Assembly (NCBI GenBank): GCA_001557505.1
Contig: LSAX01000007.1
Span: forward strand, 2,294,001 to 2,358,000
DNA from: Reticulascus tulasneorum
Lineage: Eukaryota; Ascomycota; Sordariomycetes; Glomerellales; Reticulascaceae
Length of the DNA: 64,000 bases
Reading direction: 5' to 3'
Shown here: one piece after another, positions 46,401 to 56,752 of the stretch
Position numbering within the stretch: position 1 is the stretch's first letter
Layout of the letters: each line of letters begins with the position of its first letter
Notes under the pieces: generated by a model
Seen by the model: the letters and a program-made list of their open reading frames with translations, nothing else
What the model was told of the DNA's origin: nothing
Databases searched by the model: none
Position numbers and translations under genes: made by a program

Positions 46401-47371
46401 ACACATATGAGTTGTTGTGTCCGTGGGAAGAGCCAGACTTTCGCCGATATGCCAATAAGCTGTGGGATAACCAACACGTATCAGCCTGGAGAAGATGGGT
46501 TCCAAATCTTAATGATTGTCAGAGAGACGAATACCCATTTTTTCGTATGCTCGGACCTCCCGGAGGTTATGACCAGTACGTACGGCTGTGAGTTACATCC
46601 TGTTCTGGGTCTTTAAGTGCTAGATGGATAGTGTAACTGACCTTACCGTCGTTATCCAGCCTTGCCCGTGTCGAGAATAACATTGGCGGCCAAATTCCTT
46701 GGCAGGCTTGTTCAGACGTCATGCCATCCTCTGTCGAATTCGTCACCTACGCCCTCACGGTCGCTGGCACGTGCTGGGAGACAGCGTATACCACCAAGAC
46801 GCAGTTTAAGATCTCGATCCGGTTCGATTTCTGGGACCCCACGTGGGACATGCCCTTTCACGACTATGGCTTACGCGACAATCGCTGCCTCCCTATCATT
46901 GTCAACGATCCCGGGTTCGCCCTTTACACGGCAGACCCTTGGTACGCCACCGGCAACGGCGCGCCAGGCCCGCTCTATGACTATGGGCACGCCCCTCCTG
47001 CTCAATTGACCCAAGGGCATATCCCCCCTCGTAACGTCAAGCGCGAAATTTTCCTGGGTGACCCAGAGTTGGTCATTATAGATGAGCGTAACTCATCGAG
47101 GAAGGCAACACCAGGTGAGGTTTATGAACAGTTTGGTGTGCGGAAATGTAAGTCCCGGAGTTGCCGTCTGGAGCTGGCCGCGATTGGCCTTGACGTGAAC
47201 GGACGCCCTCTCATGGGGAGGCCAGAAGCAATCACTACAACTCCGGGTATTGATGTAGTTACCGCACCGTTAGGTATCATCGTGTCGACGTCGCTGCCTA
47301 GACCGACGGCCATTATGACGGAGGTCACTTCTGCGAGGAGTATCACTACCCCTTCTCCCGAGCGGAGATAA
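43425..47371 (+). CDS. secreted GH18 chitinase, subgroup C type, with two ChtBD1 domains and a long C-terminal extension
   Basis: Ten exons: 43425-43623, 43694-43820, 43889-44403, 44482-44622, 44691-44970, 45053-45278, 45333-45407, 45482-45748, 45830-46575 and 46660-47371. Introns are 54-84 nt and the frame is continuous over 1095 residues. Signal peptide about 1-24. Two hevein-type chitin-binding domains (about 25-62 and 76-105) hold CCSKWGNCGYGPEFCG and CCSTWGHCGTTSEFCG. GH18 covers about 118-455, with YIAVGGWDAG, the catalytic DGIDLDWEYP (Glu238), VMSYDIHG and MIWALDWD intact, so it should be active. A Cys-rich linker (about 497-620) follows. Near 838-872 the C-terminal domain has DCQRDEYPFF and ENNIGGQ, reminiscent of NucA/NucB nucleases (CDEYPFA ... 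ENxxGG). The architecture matches the killer-toxin-like chitinases of filamentous fungi, often paired with LysM genes, as here. The nuclease reading is an inference. Confidence 0.9.
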
Positions 47372-47557
47372 GTGAAGGCCAGTGAAGTTTATTCTAGATT
47401 GTGTCGGGTCGAAGCGGGCCCGTCTTTGGGAGAAGTTCTAAAATACATTCTAACTGTCGGCCATATTCCTGACCAGTGACAGACAGAACGTTCAGTTTCG
47501 TTTCAACTATTCATCGGTTTACAGGAACATGAAATGATTAATCAGCCCCCAGTTCCC
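47372..47557. other. 3' flank of chitinase gene
   Basis: Short interval between the chitinase stop and the end of the convergent frameshifted gene. It presumably holds both 3' ends. No clear signal read. Confidence 0.3.
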
Positions 47558-48574
47558 TCAACTCTGCATCCCACCCCTATTCTGTGGGATGTGAGCGTAA
47601 GCCTCTGTAAACTGATCATGTAGAGATTTGCCCCTAGTCGACTCCTCTTCGACTGCATTTGCTTCCTCCCATTGTTGACTGTGGTCCATCGCCCATTGCT
47701 CGGCGCGAAAATCATTCGGCCAGCCGTATTGAGTCAAAAGTTTCTGTTTAATTATCATGCTACTATGATGAGGCGGCTGGTCATGTTAGCCAATATCCCC
47801 CGTCGACCGGGCAAATTGGTGTTGCTCACCCCGTGGCCCCAATCGATCATCTGAACCTGCACATCGGGAAACATTTCTAAGGTTCGAAGTTGGTCGATAT
47901 ATTTCTTCAACACCGCTGGGGCATAATAGGCGGCCCAGTTACGATAGTGGATGTTGTCGCCAGGGTGTTCAGGGACGTAGTTCGGATGGATTCTTTGAGC
48001 TTTGGCGAGCCCTGAGTCAGACCACTGCAGGGTGCGTATCGTGTCTAGAATGTAGTTAGCGGATATCGTCAGAATATGACCATTCTTATAGAGGCTATCA
48101 AGATGCTCATCAAAGGGGGAAGGCAAATTTTGTGCATACTAGCTTCCGTGTCTAGAATCCAAGAGCATCCATTCCTGTCTCTCATCATGGTAAGGGCTAT
48201 GTCTTCTGGCCGCAGATGGGTCGCCTCCAGCAAATCTAGTCCTGAGGCGAAAACATAGGGTATTCGACTGTAGCGTAGCTGATCATCATGGAGATAATTT
48301 ATAATGACAGACCCTCTATAAAACTCCCTCGCTTCGAGTTGCAAGTATGGTAAACGTTCAAGGAGGGATATAACCCGGGGATGCAGGTTGAGTGCGGAAC
48401 ATAATGCTGAATTAAGACTATGGCGACCGCTTTCTGGGGGAAGATTACCTGCGAGGCGGTGATGTACTGGAGGGACAGCAGGATCTGAATGATTTGGACG
48501 AAAAGGGCAACTATTTCATCTTCTTTATACGCTTGAGGGGAGTCGGGCGGTGGCGGCGATGAAATGTGCTCCAT
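47558..48574 (-). pseudogene. unknown fungal protein gene carrying three frameshifts
   Basis: Starting at Met 48574 (MEHISSPPPPDSPQAYKEDE), the protein-like signal switches frame three times and otherwise stays strong to the stop at 47558. The first switch is near 48512 (to CPFRPNHSDPAVPPVHHRLA). The second is in a run of five C on the minus strand near 48112 (ICLPP to FDEHLDSLYKNG). The third is near 47783 (ILANMTS to SSMIIKQKLLTQYGWP). Each behaves like loss of one base. Ignoring them gives about 330 residues, with conserved-looking parts SGLDLLEATHLRPEDIAL, HPGDNIHYRNWAAYYAPAVL and EMFPDVQVQMIDWG. I recognise no domain, no signal peptide and no TM. Either a young pseudogene or base-call errors; introns do not explain the switches. 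Confidence 0.6.
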
Positions 48575-48595
48575 GCTGATGGACTGTAGCATCAA

Positions 48596-49322
48596 ACAAG
48601 CTCAGAAGCCGAGCATTTGAGAGAATGCACGCTCCCACGTTTACCCGAACACCGTTTGATTTTGAATAGCGGCTTGCCTTGGCGGTTGTGGGCATACCGG
48701 ATGGGATGTCGATAAATAGGGATGTGCGGGCAGGAATTTGGAAGAAAGTTCGGTTGGCTAGGCTAGGCGGGGGGTTCAGCCCATTTAAAACTAGCTACAT
48801 TGCGAGATCATGCCAACCAACCATGGTTGGTTCTGAGAACCGCCCGTTACCATTGGATGAGGCGCAATGCTACCTTGAACTGAAGCATGTAATTATCAGA
48901 AGAGGTTAGGCGTTGAATAATTATTGTGCTTAATCCTGCTTCAGTAACAATTGCGAGCTCGGCCACACTACAGATTTTCAGCCCTTCCTCCCATTCCAGT
49001 AGGCTCTAACCACCACACTAAGACTGTAGGCGAATTGGGACACAGCTAAGTAGAGCTTTCCTGCAACTACATGAGGGATCCCGATTACTGAAGATTGTTA
49101 AGCTCTTCTTATCAAGGAAACGCATGTTCTCTAAAACTTGAAATTAAGTATTCTACCGAAGTGCCTGGACAAGCCAGATCCTTTGCAAAGAAACAAAAAC
49201 ACAGCCCGAAGAAACAAATTATCGGGCTTCCCATCCACAGCATGCATATTCCACGTAAGAAGCCGTTTGGTCCAAGCATGCATACCAGTCGTAACTGGGT
49301 ATGTCTCAATCAGTCCAGTGTG
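48596..49322. other. intergenic region
   Basis: No gene supported. The frame at 49095-49553 (+) is antisense to the possible exon described next and has no family features. Confidence 0.35.
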
Positions 49323-49622
49323 CTAGGGACCTTTGAACCATTTAAGGTAATAAATGACACTTGCTCCGAGCTGAATAACACTATGCGTGCTAGTAGGCAC
49401 TATCATTACCACATCAGCTGTTACATTCACAGTTGGATACCCTCGAAAGGCCACAGGATTAAGAGCATTCGAGCCATAGCTAAGACACTGAATGTTTTTG
49501 TCTCCAGTCTGCCTCCGAGATGGGTTTACAGTCACACTGAACGTATAATTTGAGGAACTAAAGGAGACCGACGGAGATAGCTCTCCTTCATAAGATTGCG
49601 ATTGAGGAGATGCCGGCCTAGC
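49323..49622 (-). CDS. possible exon of an unidentified protein
   Basis: A minus-strand frame, open from a CTTAG acceptor-like site at about 49622 to TAG at 49323, has protein-like, beta-strand-rich composition (SFSSSNYTFSVTVNPSRR, YPTVNVTADVVMIVP). It could be the last exon of a small gene whose earlier part lies to the right, but I could not join it to 49793-49963. Function unknown. Confidence 0.25.
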   Translation of the reverse strand, partial: ARPASPQSQSYEGELSPSVSFSSSNYTFSVTVNPSRRQTGDKNIQCLSYGSNALNPVAFRGYPTVNVTADVVMIVPTSTHSVIQLGASVIYYLKWFKGP

Positions 49623-49792
49623 TAAGGTATGGTAAAGTAAAGATCGGAAAGACCGAAGTCCAAATTCTCAAATTGAAAGGAAGTTCTTTGCGAGCATCAA
49701 CCACTCAGCTACGCCCCCGCCCCCAATTTCCACACCAATGACAACCGACAAACGGCCGCCCTTCAAGCCATCGTGATCTTAAGCTGTGAACT

Positions 49793-49963
49793 TTACAGGC
49801 ACAGCATTTTCGGGAAGATCCTCTGGAGGAACTCCGTTGTATCCACTATATATCGGTTAGAAACTTTGGCAAGTGGAGCTCGGTTGATGCATGACATACC
49901 TCGGGCAGCAGAGAGGCCAGCTAGGGCGGAAATAACCGCAAGATATATGAGTTTAGCGAGCAT
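49793..49963 (-). CDS. possible very small secreted peptide
   Basis: ATG at 49963 opens a good signal peptide (MLAKLIYLAVISALAGLSAA) ending at a canonical GTATGT donor (exon 49963-49900). An acceptor ATATAG at 49846 leads to a second short exon that ends at 49793, giving about 38 residues. The alternative frame of the second exon (GYNGVPPEDLPENAVPVKF) looks more protein-like and would need a different junction. Low support; it may also be the first exon of a longer gene including 49323-49622. Confidence 0.28.
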   Translation of the reverse strand: MLAKLIYLAVISALAGLSAARGMSCINRAPLAKVSNRYIVDTTEFLQRIFPKMLCL

Positions 49964-50890
49964 TTTGATATGTTGATGAGTAGTTTGAGTTGTAGATGAT
50001 GCTGTGAGAGTAGATGAATTTGTTGCAATAAATCAAAAACACATGGGAACATTGGACGTATTTATATCCAAGTATTTGTCACTTTCTACAGTCTAGCAAT
50101 CTGCGTTTTATCTCGACAAGTTTGCGAAATCCCATGACCCTCCAACTTTTGCGCCTCTCTGACTCCTTTCGTTCCTGTTGTTCCTGTAGTTCCTGTCGGC
50201 AGCATTGATCACAGGTATGGCCGAAGATGAAAACTCCTGTCAAGCTAATAGGAGTTTCAACATAGCTTGAAGCTCTTGGTCCGGCTTATGTCGGTCAACT
50301 ATAGGTCCGCAACTGACTCTTATTATCCCCTGGGCCGGAGCCCGGCGGATGATTCCGGGAGACGGTTTGGCAGGCATGATTTGATACCTCGTCAGGAGAC
50401 CTGGACAAATGAAATCTTATGCGACAGGGGTTGCGGTAAATTGTGGCACAATCATTGGGCCGGAAGATGGTTAGGACGGAGAATTTGGGTAGGAGAGTAT
50501 GGGTATGAACTCAGTCTTAGGGAGGGCGCGCGAGGGATTCTCGGTGAGCCAAATACTAGTTAGCTTCGAGCATAAGCTTGGATTCATGTGTCTTACCACA
50601 TCATTCTCTAACAAGGCTGCCTGGTGGCAACATTTCTGATAGGAGCAAGGTATCTAACGTTGATTACAAAGGCGTATTACGGGCGTAAGGTTGGCAGGAT
50701 CGCATACAAGGGATGGTTACACAAGCTTCAGGTTTTGTTGCCACAAGAGGCGATCCGAACTAGTATTAGCAGCACGAGTGTCATCCGCAACTAGGTACTT
50801 GACGACGAGCGATACTGCAGTTGCCAACTACCTGCCCCGGATTTTGGACTTTTTGCAATTCACCGTACCTCGTCCAACGGATTCGAAAAT
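49964..50890. other. intergenic region
   Basis: No gene seen. A short imperfect triplet of GTTCCTGT occurs at about 50169-50198. Confidence 0.35.
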
Positions 50891-51892
50891 ATGTTGTCTT
50901 CAGGGAACAAGCATGCCGTTTTCTTGAAATTTTGGGGTTTTATCTACATCACGACATTGGTTGAATCGTCTACTGGCTCTACCAGAAGCCCGCTCATTTC
51001 CTCACAATGTTGGCAGCCGACGCTCCCGCTATTCTCGAGGCTTCAATGTTTCAGGAATGGGACATCGAATGTTATGTCCGTTCTCGGCATTCCTGTCGAG
51101 CCACGCCTTTCACATTTGCACCCCGGAGCTAACCGGCCTACAAGCTTCGCACCTTGGTCGTATGAGCCAGTGTGTACAGACACTTTACCAAATGTCGGAG
51201 GTCCTGGCCTGTTTCTGTCGGGTGTTATGGTGACCAATGCTGGGTTTCCAATTGATATTGGCGGCCACAGGCATTATGCTCTCTTCCCAGCGATGGCTCT
51301 GATCAATCATCATTGTGCTCCCAAGTACATGCCTAGATACCCACCCTCTCGCATATGGTGTGCTGATACTTAGCGTCTAGTTTGCAGTTGCGTATTGATT
51401 CGTCAAAGTTGACCGCCACGGTGCAGGCAGTGCGTGCTGTACCCCGAGGCGAAGAACTCACTCACTCCTGTACTTCCTTTTCTCACAACCATAACTAACA
51501 TTCGACTGACTACCCGTAGACTTTACTCCCACGCTAAGCCCTCATTTTGAAACCTTCGATAAACGGCAAAGACTTATTAAGGACCGCTTCAAGTTTCGCT
51601 GCTCTTCTTCGCGAGGCCTCAGGGGCAGCTCATCGGACGCTGCTGTTCAAGAGCTTAATACCCTCCGGAGTATATTGAGAGTCGGAGCGCTGGTCTTGTC
51701 GAGGAGGCTTTGAAATCGATCCAGCTTTACGAACAGGAAGGTCTCGACGCATTCCTTAACATTGCCTATGGGCATGCCTCGCGCGCATATAATGCAGTAG
51801 GTGACGTCGATGCGGCCAAGAAGTTTGAGAAACTGGCGCTTGGAGTGCTGCCTGCAAGTGACGGGGTTGGAGCAGTTGAATTTAGTGCTTAA
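50891..51892 (+). pseudogene. SET-domain protein remnant
   Basis: Three frames in order recall a fungal SET-domain (SMYD/SET5-like) protein. In 50891-51373 the run TNAGFPIDIGGHRHYALFPAMALINHHCAPKYMPRY contains the NHxCxPN-like core with NHHCAPK. From about 51409 a different frame reads TATVQAVRAVPRGEELTHS, equivalent to the R-xI-xxGEEIT block. 51710-51892 reads IQLYEQEGLDAFLNIAYGHASRAYNAVGDVDAAKKFEKLAL, the usual C-terminal helical tail. Stops (TAG at 51371 and several between) and frame changes separate them, and the N-terminal SET part is missing. The conserved Asn-His core is partly kept, but the gene cannot encode a methyltransferase. Confidence 0.65.
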
Positions 51893-53908
51893 GCAAACCT
51901 TACTTCATGATTTAGACGATAATTAGTGCTGGTAATTAGAGGGGGTCGGAAGTCAAACAAGGATGTGAGATGTAGTTTGTTTCTTGAACGGGGGTGAAAT
52001 GAGAAGGGATTTCCTTTCCCGAGTAGAAATATAGAAGAACGCGCAAACATGAGATCTAATGAAGTCAACATCAACATGCTACATGCAAAGTACAGGAGTA
52101 ACACCCATGAAAAGCCGCTAGTTGAACCGGCCACGAGTCGATCCAAGCTAAGTTACCCGTTACGAGAATCTTGGCACGCATTAGCCTCAACCCATTCGTC
52201 TCCACTAACAGGCTCCCGAAAGTTACAATTGCAGACGGAGACATTAAACATTCGGATACTTGGCCCAACGCAAGGATGCCTGCCGACAAGTAGTCGCGGA
52301 TTATCTGGACCCAAAAGCCGGATTTCGCTGTGTCGCCGGCACGATGACGACGGCAGTGAGTGGATGGGGTCGTCAGACCCTGAATGATGCCAACCCGGTT
52401 TGGCGATCTGCCAATTCCCCGGTGGAGGGGTCTGCATCCAGAGAAGATCGTCGAACACCTAAGGCATGTTCGCGGTAATTCAGGGAACGGGACATTTAAA
52501 AGGGGCCCTACCAGTCATGCCTACCAAGAGATGTATGCAAAGAAAACCAAGTATTCAGGACGACTTCGATCATGGCTCTCTGGGTGTCTGGATTGAATGG
52601 TCCCACATCACGAAGAATGAAGGGCAATTCCTCCCCCTTGATGATCTCTCGGAGATCGCTGAGCGGCCATGCAATGCAGGTCAGCAAAATCTGGCGCCGT
52701 CACTTATTTTTGGGCTGGATTCTCTGCACGACAGTGGAGACCACCGTCGTCAGCCGATTTCTTGAAAATTTTAGCAGTCCTTGGGTCTAGGGTCAGTTTT
52801 TTGCACCAGGAGTCCGAGTAAGATATCTCCGTCCAGGCTAGTGGTCCACCGCAGCAAATGCTGTGTTTTACGGACTGCCCGACCACGGCCGGGCACCTAA
52901 GGTATTCAGATATTTTAGTTGCCGGACCTCAGGTGCTGGAAGTCCCCACTGAGGTGGAAATGCATGCTGCCCGTGTATTAATTCATGGTTCTGTCCTTGG
53001 GAGGCCTGCGTCCTAATTAATTACTGGAGTTGTCCACTCGGGCCGGCAAAGACCACGGGCGCTATAATATCCACTGAACTGGTCATACGTGTAGTACCTT
53101 AATTACGCAGTACGGAGTAGAAACGTTCGGCGGACACTTTGTGGATGCTGAGCGCTGTGTGTGAGGTGAGCAGCACAGGATGCACACAGGTGGCGCTGAC
53201 TGGCTGGTTGCATCGATCACTGTGCTTCCTTAAATGGGGTCAGGGGCGTGGTCCCCAGCCAATGAGGCCACTGAAAGGTGGAATCTGACATGCGAATACC
53301 TGAATCGTCAGGCGACAACCACGCCGTTCCCGCTATTTTGGCGGGTTTCTGATTGAGGCTGGCAGGGGGAGGGTGGCCCTTCAACGCCGGAATACGAGTT
53401 TCTGTCTTCACTCGTTCGTTTGCTCATCATGTACCCTGCCTGTCTGCCTGCATTGGTAATAATAAAACGAACATGCATACATATGTACATGCTTCGGTCA
53501 TCCTCCTGCCGCCCTCCCTCCCACTCTTTCTTTGAATCTTCATTTATCTTCGACACAGTACGAAAAAGCACAAAAATCTCTTCGCTTCGATTTTATCCGA
53601 CGTTTTCTGTTCTTCCTTTTCCCTACACTCGCTGAACGACCTCTTGACTACTTCCTTTTTTCCCAGTTCGGAGTGGAAAATCAGAATCGACTCGATTCCG
53701 ATCCCTGAGACACATCTCCGCTCGCGTTCTGATCCGGAGGTGCCCAATCAGGTGGTCCTGACTACGCACCGTCGATCTCCAACCGACGACCCGACAAGCC
53801 GAAGGGATTTTATCCATTCGCATCGAAAAAATCATCGCCATCGTTACCTACTGAGCCTCTGCTCGCCTCCTACGATACCTCTGACTTCCTCTCGTCACAT
53901 ATTTCACC
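51893..53908. other. gene-poor interval and 5' region of the Mid2-like gene
   Basis: No gene supported despite several frames of 60-112 codons on both strands. 53500-53900 is C/T-rich, as expected for a fungal core promoter and 5' leader. Confidence 0.4.
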
Positions 53909-54697
53909 ATGTATCCGACCCGTTTATTCCACCTTGTGCTGTTGGCTGTTGGTTTCGTGACGGTCGCCCAAGCAACATGGCTCGATTCGCCCAGAATACC
54001 GCGAAGGGACTTGCTTAGAAGACAGTCGGGAAGTGTGAGCGGCGACGGGACTGCTGCTGCCACGACAACCCCTCCTACTCCTGAGGAGACCTCGAGCACA
54101 ATCCCACCACCAGAGGAGACCCCAACATCGTCGACCGTACAGACAACGCCGCCTCCTCCTGTCACCACGAGCCCTACTCGCCCGGGCCCAACTACCTCTG
54201 TTCCCCGAACCACCTCCACCACCGCCTCGGAGGAGGATGAGACTACGTCCACGACCTCGACCACAAGCCAAACCCCGGTTGTCCAGACCCGAACAACCGT
54301 CATCATCGCGACCAGATCCGACGGCCAACTCACTTCAATCACGACCGAGGCGACGACGACTACCACCCCCGGCCTATCTGATGAGAGCAATTCCGGCACG
54401 TCCGGCATGCCAACCAACACCCGAAATATCATCATTGGTGTTGTGGTCGGTGTAGGAGGTTTCATTGTTCTCGGCGCCCTGGGCTTCGTGGCCTTCCGCA
54501 TCTGGGGTCGCAAGAAGAGCGTGGACGAAAACGATGGCTTGATGGACTACCCGCCAACATACAGCTCAGCCGGCGAGCCAAAGCCCATGTCTGACGTTGC
54601 CAGCTCTGCCGGCACCAACCGCACGCCGTTCCAGTCCACCCTCGAGAGCTACCATGCTCCAAACAACAACCAAGTCAACGCATCGTCGAACTTCTAA
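53909..54697 (+). CDS. Mid2/Wsc-like cell-wall stress sensor
   Basis: Intact single exon, 262 residues. Signal peptide about 1-23 (MYPTRLFHLVLLAVGFVTVAQA). A mucin-like ectodomain of Ser/Thr/Pro (about 40-165), no Cys-rich domain. One TM (about 171-197, IIIGVVVGVGGFIVLGALGF). Then a basic stop-transfer (RIWGRKK) and a 65-residue cytosolic tail with MDYPPTYSSAG (a PPxY motif) and acidic/Ser patches. This is the plan of fungal Mid2-type mechanosensors that report wall stress to Rho1/Pkc1 signalling; function inferred from plan, since these proteins share little sequence. The ectodomain is low complexity and may vary between strains. It lies outside the decayed region and looks like a core gene. 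Confidence 0.8.
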   Translation: MYPTRLFHLVLLAVGFVTVAQATWLDSPRIPRRDLLRRQSGSVSGDGTAAATTTPPTPEETSSTIPPPEETPTSSTVQTTPPPPVTTSPTRPGPTTSVPRTTSTTASEEDETTSTTSTTSQTPVVQTRTTVIIATRSDGQLTSITTEATTTTTPGLSDESNSGTSGMPTNTRNIIIGVVVGVGGFIVLGALGFVAFRIWGRKKSVDENDGLMDYPPTYSSAGEPKPMSDVASSAGTNRTPFQSTLESYHAPNNNQVNASSNF

Positions 54698-55697
54698 AGC
54701 CGGCCTAAGCAGTCGGAGGACTCGACGGACCTACTATAAACGAAAGGCGACAATATCTCAGATCTATTCCGCATCCTTGAGCTATCGAACGCCCTTCTAC
54801 TTCCTTTCCTATATCTTCTGGCTAGCATGGGCTGGCAGGCGGCGTTTTACGGTATACCGGGTTCAATGGAAAACCTCATAGCACATGGGAATCATATTTC
54901 CCCAAATGGCTGATGGATAGAAAACTTGTCTGTAAACTGCGACACATTTCCTTTTTCTTCCTACCTACTACTTAGGTAACCCCTACTCATGTTCTCCTTG
55001 CCCTTCTCGCACCTTGCCAAGAAGAAAATGAAATGGCTGCGCTTCAAGAAGCTGGCCTCAACGCAGAGCAGTCGACCCTCATCATGGACGGTGAAGGGTA
55101 TTGGAGGCTTTCTCACATAATTTCTTGGACATGTCCTCTCTTTCCGACATTCCTACCTGTATGTACGTAAAGATAGAACTTTAATATCAACACTATTGAA
55201 GGAAGTCAGATAAATCCTTGCCGATGATCGCCTGTCTGCAACCTGCCATCCCAACTTTTGGATCACCTGATTCGTGTGCATGGTACAGAATATAACCCCC
55301 CCCTATTCCGGGATGGAGGGATAATTAATTCGTCACGTGCAGCCGCCCTCAATATCGAGATGCCGTCTCAGTGGTGTTTCGGCAGACGTCCGTCCCCCAG
55401 CTTTTGGTGTGGTGATCGCGTTTCATGTCTTCACCTCGGACCACCGGCCCAGGCTCATTGTATTTGGTGAGGAGAACATGTCCTTGGAGCCTCCCACGGG
55501 GATGCTATTTCTTTTCTTCTCCTGTAACTGCTGGTCAGAAAGTTCCCTGATCCACTGAATTTTTGTTTCTATTGTTCGGATGATCTAGATATCCTCTCCT
55601 GTCCTAGAACCTTCTCTATCTACTCTGCTTCTATTCTACGAAGCAGTTTCAATCAGTCCGCTACGCAAATTCCCCTTTCACTCGACGATTTCTCAAA
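54698..55697. other. intergenic region
   Basis: 3' flank of the Mid2-like gene and promoter of the next gene. A C/T-rich leader precedes 55698. No gene seen. Confidence 0.4.
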
Positions 55698-56403
55698 ATG
55701 CTCGGTTCAAAAACAAGCGTGCTGTCGTTGCTGGCCATGATGGTGGCTAGCACCATGGCGGGGAATATGGATATCAGCGAGGAACTCGCGCAGGGCTGGA
55801 GAATGGGACTGCGGCCTCGCCAGGCTAGCCAGAACCTGCAGACCTTCTCTAATGCTTTGGGCGGCGCATCTGCTGCGGCGGTATGTCATTGGATCTCTGC
55901 CAGGTTTCCTTCAATCGCCAGAAATGAAGACTGACGGTTACGACAAACAGATCACAAACTCAGGGGATCCGGACAGACCATTCGCCGTAGAAGGTGACAC
56001 TTTCGTACGTACCCCTCAGCGAGTGTATCGCGCCACATCACGACTAGCTTGGATGCGATGATGGTGCGATGGCATGAAGAGAGGAGCTAATGTGTTGTTA
56101 CAGCCGGATTTTAAGACGGCGGCGAACAGAGCCTGCGATAACCAGAAGAACGATTGCGCCAAAATAGCGAACGAGCAGGGCGGCGAGTTCAAAGTCAGCG
56201 ATTGCGACGACCAAAGCAGTATGTGTGCATGCTCACGGCAAGAGGGAAAGCAGGTTTGGCTAACGTGGATTACAGCTCAGTGCAAGGCTCAGATTGATTC
56301 GGCGACGGTGACAGAGTTTCCTGGGACTGCGGATCCAGTGCAGGCCGCCGCGCCGGTGCTGGTGAGCTCGAATGCGAACTTTGACTTCTTTTGCGATGTT
56401 TAG
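55698..56403 (+). CDS. small secreted protein
   Basis: Four exons, 55698-55880, 55951-56004, 56104-56218 and 56276-56403, with canonical introns of 70, 99 and 57 nt. The frame is continuous to 159 residues. N-terminal signal peptide (MLGSKTSVLSLLAMMVASTMA). The mature part contains SGDPDRPFAVEGDTF (spliced), ANRACDNQKNDCAKIANEQGG, KVSDCDDQS and a C-terminal FFCDV, giving five Cys. This pattern is common in conserved secreted proteins of ascomycetes of unknown role. The mature N-terminus has LRPRQAS, a likely Kex2-type site. No catalytic motif. Regulation unknown. Confidence 0.8.
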
Positions 56404-56752
56404 GTCGTCTTGCATTGCGCGAGAGGACGGAAGAGTTTTGGGAAGATTGGCAGGATATGATTCTTGGAAGGAGGATAATCTTGGGGGCAGGGTGGAGAGC
56501 TCGGAAAGCTTGAGTCGTTTGCACTAGGGATTGGTTTGGGTTGGATCGAATGGAGGTCCGGCTGGCGTTCATCGGTGTCTTGTCGCAGGGTTTCACAGAC
56601 ATCGCGAATATCAAAGCATTTAGCTCTTTCAAATCAAAAGATATCATTCCGCTTTGGGCCTTGGTCAGGGGTCGCTATCTCGTACCCAAGGATCGCACTA
56701 TTAATGTTACAATGATGGCTCCTGGGTCTTGTAACTGGAGTCAGCAGGAGGT

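Noticed and set aside
49676..49720. tRNA-like D-arm sequence (TAGCTGAGTGGTTGA on minus strand)
   Set aside because: No anticodon arm or T-arm (GGTTCRA) at the right distance and no acceptor stem pairing.
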